NCBI GenBank assembly: GCA_009916335.1
Contig: SAAR01000098.1
Span: 1-10,900, forward strand
Direction of reading: 5' to 3'
Source: Erysipelotrichia bacterium
GTDB lineage: Bacteria > Bacillota_I > Bacilli_A > Erysipelotrichales > Erysipelotrichaceae
Length of the DNA: 10,900 nt
In this document: in pieces, positions 6,503 to 10,900 of the stretch
Numbering within the stretch: position 1 is the stretch's first letter
How the letters are laid out: each line of letters opens with the position of its first letter
Made by a program: the position numbers and the translations under genes
Notes under the pieces: model-generated
The model's input: only the letters and a program-made list of their open reading frames with translations
The model's database searches: none
Told to the model about the DNA's origin: nothing

Positions 6503-7492
6503 TTATCTGATTTTATCTAAGTTTTCTAATAAAATTCCTGTACCTTCAGCAACACATGTTAACGCATTATCAGCAGGATAAACAGGCACATGTAATTCAT
6601 TTGCCAATAATTCATCCATACCATGAAGTAATGCACCACCACCTGTAATGACAATACCACGAGTTACAATATCACTTGATAACTCTGGAAGTGTCTGTTC
6701 AAGCACACTCTTACAAGCCACTGCAATTTGTTGTAAGCTTTCTCTTAATGATTCTTCTACTTCTCTACTTGTTAATGTAATCGTATGAGGAAGTCCTGTT
6801 ACTAAATCACGTCCACTGACTTCCATTGTTTCGTTACGACCACCAGCAACAGCAGTTCCAATACGTTTTTTAATTTCTTCTCCTGTACGAACTCCTACAA
6901 GAAGTTTCTTATTATCTTTTAAGTATTTAATAATATCTTTATCTAATGTATCTCCAGCTACCTTTACAGAGGTACTAGTAACAATTTCTCCTAAAGAAAG
7001 AACAGCAACGTCTGTTGTTCCCCCACCTATATCAAGTACCATACAACCACTTGGTTTACTAATATCTAAACCAGCACCTACTGCAGCTACTTTTGGTTCT
7101 TCTTCAATATATACTTTTTTAGCTCCTGCACGATATGCACAATCTCTAATCGCATTTCTTTCTACACTTGTAATATTAGAAGGACAGCAAATTAAAATCG
7201 TTGGACGTGAAAACATTCCTTTAATATTAATCTTTTTAAAGAAGAAGTTCAACATGATTTCTGTTACTTCAAAATCAGCAATAACCCCATCTTTTAAAGG
7301 ACGAATCGCCAACACTCTACCTGGCGTTCTTCCTAACATATCTTTTGCTTCCTGCCCAGCAGCAAGACATTTTTTTGTTTCAGCATCTATGGCAACAACG
7401 GAAGGTTCATCAACAACGATCCCTTCCCCTTTTACATAAATTAATAAGTTTGCAGTACCTAAGTCGATACCAATTTCCTTAGTAAATAACAT
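6503..7492 (-). CDS. MreB/Mbl-family actin-like cell-shape protein
   Basis: Bacterial actin that forms membrane-bound filaments and guides the elongation-type peptidoglycan synthesis machinery along the cylinder. At 329 aa it has full family length. The actin-fold signatures are present: phosphate-1 loop IGIDLGTANLLIY at 7-19, EEEP at 130-133 (hydrolytic Glu region), phosphate-2 DIGGGTTD at 154-161, and the adenosine motif GIVITGGG at 279-286. The chosen ATG has GTGAGGA a few bases upstream; a GTG four codons earlier lies in that ribosome site. B. subtilis has three paralogues (MreB, Mbl, MreBH). The neighbouring spoIID-spoIIQ genes suggest the Mbl position, since mbl follows spoIIID near spoIIQ in Bacillus, and there is no mreC/mreD here. 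The exact paralogue cannot be fixed from sequence reading. It heads an operon with tagO. Confidence 0.93.
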   Translation of the reverse strand: MLFTKEIGIDLGTANLLIYVKGEGIVVDEPSVVAIDAETKKCLAAGQEAKDMLGRTPGRVLAIRPLKDGVIADFEVTEIMLNFFFKKINIKGMFSRPTILICCPSNITSVERNAIRDCAYRAGAKKVYIEEEPKVAAVGAGLDISKPSGCMVLDIGGGTTDVAVLSLGEIVTSTSVKVAGDTLDKDIIKYLKDNKKLLVGVRTGEEIKKRIGTAVAGGRNETMEVSGRDLVTGLPHTITLTSREVEESLRESLQQIAVACKSVLEQTLPELSSDIVTRGIVITGGGALLHGMDELLANELHVPVYPADNALTCVAEGTGILLENLDKIR

Positions 7493-7526
7493 ATAATTCC
7501 TCACTTTCTATTATCTAGCAATTTTT

Positions 7527-7535
7527 ATTATAACA
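7527..7535 (-). promoter_or_regulatory. Extended -10 promoter of the mreB-tagO operon
   Basis: On the minus strand, TG-T-TATAAT: a perfect TATAAT at 7527-7532 with the TG extension at 7534-7535. The -35 is poor (TTTAAA, 4/6, 16 bp upstream), as expected for an extended -10 promoter. The predicted start near 7520 gives a leader of about 28 nt. Confidence 0.65.
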
Positions 7536-7569
7536 CGAATTTCTAAAATTTAAAGAAAAGATAGAAATT

Positions 7570-7606
7570 TATCATTTTTAAACTATCCTATTATTTTTAA
7601 CTATCC
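7570..7606 (-). repeat. Two tandem 18-19 bp direct repeats upstream of the mreB promoter
   Basis: On the minus strand, GGATAGTTAAAAATAATA (7606-7589) is followed directly by GGATAGTTTAAAAATGATA (7588-7570); 17 positions match, with one inserted T and one substitution. The period of nearly two helical turns is what a pair of operator half-sites would show, but chance in AT-rich DNA is not excluded. It lies roughly 35-70 bp upstream of the mreB -10 box. Confidence 0.5.
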
Positions 7607-7639
7607 ATTATTCCTCACTTGGATAAGATAGGTATAGGA

Positions 7640-7659
7640 AAAGCCCCTTACGGAGCTTT
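7640..7659 (-). terminator. Terminator of spoIIQ
   Basis: On the minus strand, AAAGCTCC - GTAA - GGGGCTTT forms an 8-bp stem with one U-G pair and a GNRA-type tetraloop, starting 3 bp past the spoIIQ stop. Only a short U run (TTTTCCTAT) follows, so efficiency may be moderate. It insulates mreB from sporulation transcription. Confidence 0.65.
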
Positions 7660-7662
7660 ACT

Positions 7663-8277
7663 TTATGATTGTACTTCTACACTTTCATGAATCACTAACT
7701 TAGGATCGACGATGACACCATCTTTTTCACATACAATATGCAAATGGTTGTTTAATTCTGGATTATACACATTGCTACTGGCTTTGGCAAGCACATCTTT
7801 TTGCTTGATCTTATCTCCTTTTTTAACATTAATCGCATCTAAACTTTGATAGGTAATTTTAAGTTTTCCACTTTCAATCGTAACTGTATTACCAAACATT
7901 TCATCTACTTTTACTTCACTCACAACACCACTCGCCATACAAAGCACATCAAAGTTTTCATTATTGTAAGCATAGTCTATTCCTTGATTTCCTCGATAGA
8001 CGCCATTGAAATTTGTATAATCATTCACTTCATGATCACTTCCATCAAAATATTCTAGTACCACACTCGCCTCTACATTAAAAGGGGCAATCACTGTTTC
8101 TGCTTCATCTGGTAAGGTAACAACCATTTCTTCTTCCTCTTTGATCACAGGAGCAATTTTTGTATGATCCTTATTTACATACCACTGTATTGTGAATGCA
8201 ACACCACACAAAACAAGCAAAGCACAACCTAATGCGATTATCTTTTTACGATCGCTTTTCTTATGATAAGCATACAT
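7663..8277 (-). CDS. spoIIQ: Stage II sporulation protein Q (SpoIIQ), degenerate LytM/M23-domain membrane protein
   Basis: Forespore membrane protein that in Bacillus and clostridia binds mother-cell SpoIIIAH across the intermembrane space, holding the engulfing membranes together and forming part of the feeding-tube channel. It has a short cytoplasmic N-terminus, one membrane segment (about 13-33), an acidic linker, and an M23/LytM domain from about 70 to 193. M23 peptidases bind zinc through HxxxD and HxH. Here HxH is kept (HLH, 178-180) and Asp101 is kept, but the first His is Asn97 (NQGID, 97-101), so the zinc site is incomplete and peptidase activity is unlikely. B. subtilis SpoIIQ has likewise lost this His. 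At 204 aa it is shorter than the 283-aa Bacillus protein. It directly follows spoIID, as in Bacillus. GAGGTG precedes the ATG. A generic M23 protein is possible, but the context argues strongly for SpoIIQ. Confidence 0.9.
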   Translation of the reverse strand: MYAYHKKSDRKKIIALGCALLVLCGVAFTIQWYVNKDHTKIAPVIKEEEEMVVTLPDEAETVIAPFNVEASVVLEYFDGSDHEVNDYTNFNGVYRGNQGIDYAYNNENFDVLCMASGVVSEVKVDEMFGNTVTIESGKLKITYQSLDAINVKKGDKIKQKDVLAKASSNVYNPELNNHLHIVCEKDGVIVDPKLVIHESVEVQS

Positions 8278-8293
8278 ATTTTCACCTCATCAT

Positions 8294-8322
8294 CAGTATG
8301 CCCTAGATTGTTCACTTTATAC
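8294..8322 (-). promoter_or_regulatory. Sigma-F-type promoter of spoIIQ
   Basis: On the minus strand, GTATA (8318-8322) fits the sigma-F -35 GYATA, followed by a 14-bp spacer and GGGCATACTG (8294-8303), which fits every fixed base of the -10 GGnnAnAnTR. Known spacers are about 15 bp, so this is within one base. It lies between the spoIID stop and the spoIIQ ribosome site. B. subtilis spoIIQ is transcribed by sigma-F. Consensus quoted from memory. Confidence 0.6.
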
Positions 8323-8326
8323 AAAA

Positions 8327-9241
8327 TCAAATTTTTTCAATACTAACCCCTTGATAGTAATGTGTTAAAATAGCTTTAAAATCATACCCTTCTAATGCCA
8401 TTCCTTGTGCCCCATATTGACTTAAGCCAACCCCATGCCCAAAACCAACGGTTGTTACAAGCATTCCTGCATCACTATTTTGCATTTGAAAACAAGAAGA
8501 ACGCAACTGTAACTTTTCTCTTATTTCACGACCACTAAACTCACACCCACCGATATTTATCGTCTTTACATACCCATTCTCATAATATGTTACATTTTGA
8601 ATTGACAAATCCCGCACATTTAATAAACGCATCATTTGCTCATATTCAATCGTGGTTGTCTGCGTTGTTTGTGGATAGTCTAAATCCCAATGGGAATCTA
8701 CACTTTTTAAGTAAGGCTGCTCGTTTTGATAATACCATGATGCATCATTGCTTTTCCCATTATTAGAGGAATAAAACATCGCACTAATATAGTGTCCATC
8801 ATAACGCAATACCAAACCTTTTGTTTCCTGAATCGCTTGTCTAACTTTTTGCATCATTGTTTCATACTCCTCTTGATAAATTTCTATTAACTCACTTTCA
8901 CTTTTATACACTTGTGAACTTGTTGTATCATCTACACATAAATTACGCTGTAACACAAAGGTGCGTGCAGCAACACATTGTGCCTTTAGTGCCTCTAAGG
9001 CAAAGGTATAGGGCATCTCTGAAGCTAAAACACCTTCTAAATATGTTTCTAACGCCACTTCTTCTACCTTATTTTCACGCATGATGCGTACCACGATTGC
9101 CTCTTCCTTTTTTGCCTTCATCGTTTCACTAACAACCTTTTGCTGTTTTTGTTCACTAGGTGGTTGCCTATTCACAAAGATAAGTACACTTACAAGCCAC
9201 AATACCACTAACATAATTATCTTAATTAACAAATTACGCAT
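8327..9241 (-). CDS. spoIID: Stage II sporulation protein D (SpoIID), septal peptidoglycan lytic transglycosylase
   Basis: Mother-cell membrane protein that cleaves denuded glycan strands during engulfment as part of the SpoIID-SpoIIM-SpoIIP machine. It has one N-terminal membrane anchor (about 4-23), a linker, then the SpoIID domain from about 48 to 304. Key features are the catalytic-Glu block ASEMP at 73-77 (Glu75 aligns with Glu88 of B. subtilis), ALKAQCVAARTF at 84-95, FYSSNNGKS at 156-164 and the C-terminal GFGHGVGLSQYGAQGMA at 266-282. The chosen ATG has GAGGTG nine bases upstream; a GTG four codons earlier is the end of that ribosome site. It follows ywzB and precedes spoIIQ, an order close to Bacillus but without murA. 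At 304 aa it is slightly shorter than the Bacillus protein. Confidence 0.93.
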   Translation of the reverse strand: MRNLLIKIIMLVVLWLVSVLIFVNRQPPSEQKQQKVVSETMKAKKEEAIVVRIMRENKVEEVALETYLEGVLASEMPYTFALEALKAQCVAARTFVLQRNLCVDDTTSSQVYKSESELIEIYQEEYETMMQKVRQAIQETKGLVLRYDGHYISAMFYSSNNGKSNDASWYYQNEQPYLKSVDSHWDLDYPQTTQTTTIEYEQMMRLLNVRDLSIQNVTYYENGYVKTINIGGCEFSGREIREKLQLRSSCFQMQNSDAGMLVTTVGFGHGVGLSQYGAQGMALEGYDFKAILTHYYQGVSIEKI

Positions 9242-9250
9242 ACTAAAAAA

Positions 9251-9274
9251 CACCTCATCACAGTGTATGAAGTG
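9251..9274 (-). promoter_or_regulatory. Hairpin able to mask the spoIID ribosome site on readthrough transcripts
   Basis: On the minus strand, CACTTCAT (9267-9274) pairs with ATGAGGTG (9251-9258) over 8 bp with one U-G pair and an 8-nt loop. The 3' arm contains the whole spoIID Shine-Dalgarno GAGGTG. The predicted sigma-E transcript starts near 9255, after the 5' arm, so only longer transcripts from ywzB could form the hairpin. The pairing is visible in sequence; regulation is inference. Confidence 0.45.
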
Positions 9275-9290
9275 TTCTTAACGTTAATGA
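9262..9290 (-). promoter_or_regulatory. Sigma-E promoter of spoIID
   Basis: On the minus strand, CATACACT (9262-9269) is a full match to the sigma-E -10 CATACAMT. Fourteen bases upstream, TCATTAA (9284-9290) keeps the first four positions of the -35 KMATATT. The -35 overlaps the last codons of ywzB and its stop. B. subtilis spoIID is sigma-E controlled. Consensus quoted from memory. Confidence 0.7.
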
Positions 9291-9478
9291 TAAATAGATA
9301 ATTCTAAAAGGAACTGTGCGACAACATATCCTAAACCGATTGCTAAAAGCAATAGCAACAACTGTACTTTACTAGGTTCATTTACTTTACAGAACAATTC
9401 AAACTTAATACAGCTAAGGGCATAAAAGCTAATCGCAAAGCAAAATAAATAAACGATAATCACGATCCAATTTAACAT
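9284..9478 (-). CDS. ywzB: DUF1146 (YwzB-like) small membrane protein
   Basis: A 64-aa protein with two hydrophobic segments (about 3-22 and 40-60) around a short polar stretch. The pattern YALSCIKFELF in the first half and VQLLLLLLAIGLGYVVAQFL in the second fits DUF1146, the family of B. subtilis YwzB, whose function is unknown. Its location just upstream of spoIID also matches Bacillus, where ywzB lies between the ATP synthase genes and murAA-spoIID. The start codon overlaps the end of the ligase gene (ATGTTAA, 7 bp shared), so translation is probably coupled and both are in one transcript. The protein is too short to predict a role; its persistent linkage with cell-envelope and sporulation genes is the only clue. 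Confidence 0.8.
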   Translation of the reverse strand: MLNWIVIIVYLFCFAISFYALSCIKFELFCKVNEPSKVQLLLLLLAIGLGYVVAQFLLELSIYH

Positions 9479-10710
9479 TGTTTCAACTCCTTTAAATACA
9501 TATCACTTGAGCCTAGTAATAGTAAGAACACAAAACCTGTTTGTACCCAGAAAATAGGGAAGTCAATGATACAAAACGTAATCGTAATCGTTACTACACC
9601 AAGTAATAAAGAAGCCAATGTATGATCAACTTTCTTAATCAGCAATAAAAAGCAACGCTTTATTTCCGATAATAGATAAACAGCAAAAATTAGTGTACCC
9701 ACCACACCAAAAGATACAAGTGGTTCTAAAAACATCGTATGGGCATGCTGGGAAGAAATTCCTAACTTATACTGTTTAAAGCTTCGTAACCCATAAGTAG
9801 CAATATATTCTTTTGTATATGCACCATACATATGATAATAAGCAAGGGGTCCTCGCCCAAATAACCACGAATCTTGAATCATCAAAATCGCTGTTTGCCA
9901 TATTTGTTTACGTCTTTCAAGTGCCAATCCTCTTGCGGCTAAACGAGGAAGTAAAGTAGGTTTTAAAGCCAATAAACCACACGCTCCCACTCCTGCAAAA
10001 ATAGATAAAGTAAATAGTTTATACCACTTATTCACAACTAGCATCACTAATACACAACAAGCAAGACATAGCCAAGCAATTCTTCCACCTGTTAAATACA
10101 AAGCGAATAAGTTTAATACCCCAATTCCTGCATAATAACATCGAAAAGCTAATGTTTTGATTTTAAAGAACTTATAGATACAAAAACTTTCCACAAATAA
10201 AATCATCATGGCATAGTAATTCGCATTATAGAAATATAGATGAACACGATACTGTGGCTTATTTTGAATGTCTAAAAATTGCATACCATCAAATAAACTC
10301 ACATAATATAATTGCTCCACAATTGCTACTACCAGTGCCAATACACTTAATAAAATGGCAATGTCTAAAAGTTGTTCAAATAAATCCTTGTGAATATAAC
10401 GTCGATAATGAATGACATTGATAAACATCGCTTGCATACCGATACTCAAAGCAGCCCCTAAGTAATTAGCATGTACGATCGATATAATGAATAAATAAAT
10501 AGCAAAGATCATCAATACTTTTGCCATTGATACACGCTTTAACGTTTCTATAAAATCTGATTTTATTAAAATATATACCATACCACCAACAATGCTAATC
10601 ACTGTTATTGGCCAAGGTAAGAAAATAGAAGCAAATAAAATCGTAATTAAACGATCATCTACTGTATATGTATTTCTAAACTCATAAAAAAAACTGTTTA
10701 TGTATCCCAT
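9472..10710 (-). CDS. O-antigen ligase / Wzy-type polymerase family membrane protein
   Basis: Polytopic protein (about 11-12 membrane segments) of the Wzy_C/O-antigen-ligase superfamily, whose members join or polymerise undecaprenyl-linked glycans on the outer membrane face. Motifs, numbered from the chosen start: YFYNANYYA at 159-167 (family NPNyfA), TGGRIAWL at 207-214 (TxSRgaW), then a long outer loop with ERRKQIWQTA from 265 and WLFGRGP near 282-288, ending in SSQHAHTMFLE at 319-329 (HxH). A Firmicute has no lipopolysaccharide O-antigen, so the likely substrate is a wall or capsule glycan, or a protein glycan; the sequence does not say which. The first ATG, at 10722, is only about 5 nt from the predicted transcript start and has no ribosome site; the ATG at 10710 has GAGGTGG just upstream and is preferred. 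No polysaccharide cluster surrounds it. It overlaps ywzB by 7 bp. Confidence 0.85.
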   Translation of the reverse strand: MGYINSFFYEFRNTYTVDDRLITILFASIFLPWPITVISIVGGMVYILIKSDFIETLKRVSMAKVLMIFAIYLFIISIVHANYLGAALSIGMQAMFINVIHYRRYIHKDLFEQLLDIAILLSVLALVVAIVEQLYYVSLFDGMQFLDIQNKPQYRVHLYFYNANYYAMMILFVESFCIYKFFKIKTLAFRCYYAGIGVLNLFALYLTGGRIAWLCLACCVLVMLVVNKWYKLFTLSIFAGVGACGLLALKPTLLPRLAARGLALERRKQIWQTAILMIQDSWLFGRGPLAYYHMYGAYTKEYIATYGLRSFKQYKLGISSQHAHTMFLEPLVSFGVVGTLIFAVYLLSEIKRCFLLLIKKVDHTLASLLLGVVTITITFCIIDFPIFWVQTGFVFLLLLGSSDMYLKELKQC

Positions 10711-10733
10711 AAGCCACCTCATCTAGTTTTATA

Positions 10734-10742
10734 ATTATAACA
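10734..10742 (-). promoter_or_regulatory. Extended -10 promoter of the ligase-ywzB transcript
   Basis: On the minus strand, TG-T-TATAAT with a perfect TATAAT at 10734-10739. The -35 17 bp upstream (TTTCAA) is poor. The predicted start near 10727 gives a leader of about 17 nt to the ATG at 10710, which supports that start over the upstream ATG. Confidence 0.6.
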
Positions 10743-10787
10743 CTATTTACTTTGTTTTGAAATATGATAACGATTTTCACATTGTTT

Positions 10788-10850
10788 ACAAAAGAGAGCG
10801 GAAAGCCCATACCTTTAGGGGTGGGATGGATAGCTCTTTTGTTTATATTT
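10788..10850 (+). repeat. Two-tier palindrome; terminator-like, with an IS200/IS605-end-like inner hairpin
   Basis: Outer arms ACAAAAGAG (10788-10796) and CTCTTTTGT (10834-10842) are exact reverse complements. Nested inside, CCCATACC (10806-10813) and GGGGTGGG (10818-10825) pair over seven of eight positions, with one U-G, around a TTTA loop. On the plus strand a T-rich run follows, so it could terminate plus-strand transcription. The inner part, with a preceding GGAAAG, recalls the terminal hairpins of IS200/IS605-family elements, but no transposase is present. It sits upstream of the ligase promoter in 178 bp of otherwise empty sequence. Confidence 0.5.
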
Positions 10851-10862
10851 TAATGCCTGTTT

Positions 10863-10893
10863 TTGTTCGCTGTTGATAAAAAAATGATATACT
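10863..10893 (+). promoter_or_regulatory. Possible extended -10 promoter reading out of the window
   Basis: TG-A-TATACT, with TATACT at 10888-10893 (5/6) and the TG extension at 10885-10886. A poor TTGTTC lies 19 bp upstream. It would start transcription near 10900 toward a plus-strand gene beyond the edge, making the intergenic region divergent. AT-rich sequence makes chance matches easy. Confidence 0.35.
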
Positions 10894-10900
10894 AGAAATA

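Noticed and set aside
7505..7662. A short spoIIID gene, expected here by Bacillus synteny
   Set aside because: The gap is too short for a protein of about 90 residues and has no open frame; it holds the terminator, repeats and mreB promoter.
9278..9287. TTAACGTTAA 10-bp palindrome
   Set aside because: Short, overlaps the ywzB stop and the sigma-E -35 region; expected by chance in such AT-rich DNA.
1..10900. tRNA, rRNA, riboswitch or CRISPR array
   Set aside because: No cloverleaf, rRNA segment, spaced repeats or recognised riboswitch core was seen on either strand.

Overview
The window comes from a low-GC, endospore-forming Firmicute. The genes are AT-rich with TTT/TTA/AAA-heavy codons, strong AGGAGG-type ribosome sites and U-tailed terminators. 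It carries spoIIE, spoIID and spoIIQ together with a MreB/Mbl-family cell-shape protein. The local gene orders (spoIIE ahead of tilS-hpt-ftsH; ywzB-spoIID-spoIIQ ahead of a mreB-family gene) echo Bacillus, but genes are missing and the proteins are short. This would suit a gut Erysipelotrichia-type lineage; the taxonomic guess is an inference and is weak. All recognised genes lie on the minus strand, so they read from high to low coordinates.

Layout in transcription order. (1) 10739-9284: an extended -10 promoter drives a Wzy/O-antigen-ligase-family membrane protein, which overlaps a small DUF1146 (YwzB-like) membrane protein by 7 bp. (2) 9290-7640: spoIID, preceded by an almost textbook sigma-E promoter, then spoIIQ, preceded by a sigma-F-type promoter and closed by a hairpin terminator. 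(3) 7535-5369: an extended -10 promoter, a mreB/mbl-family gene and a tagO/wecA-family gene 18 nt behind it, ending in a terminator that overlaps the tagO stop. (4) 5341-4561: an unrecognised lipoprotein with a strong terminator. (5) 4434-3871: a degenerate PemK/MazF-fold protein with a helical N-terminal extension and no adjacent antitoxin. (6) 3857-1950: spoIIE, with a 21-bp-spaced promoter overlapping a Spo0A-box-like site and its own terminator. (7) 1947-1: a sigma-A promoter reading into tilS-hpt-ftsH, with ftsH running off the left edge. The right end (10723-10900) is non-coding. It holds a two-tier palindrome with some resemblance to IS200/IS605-type end hairpins, and a weak plus-strand promoter-like site at the very edge.

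How the genes work together. The window contains a readable slice of the sporulation cascade. Spo0A would turn on spoIIE. SpoIIE phosphatase would release sigma-F in the forespore, and sigma-F would transcribe spoIIQ. Sigma-E in the mother cell would transcribe spoIID, whose product remodels septal peptidoglycan during engulfment, while SpoIIQ forms the forespore half of the SpoIIQ-SpoIIIAH channel. The predicted promoters match this order gene by gene. The mreB-tagO pair links the elongation cytoskeleton to the first step of wall-teichoic-acid-type polymer synthesis, and tilS-hpt-ftsH is the conserved housekeeping cluster. No clearly new multi-gene system was found. The less ordinary points are the regulatory hairpins before spoIID and hpt, the apparently leaderless tilS, the degenerate PemK-like protein, tandem repeats ahead of mreB, and the right-end palindrome.
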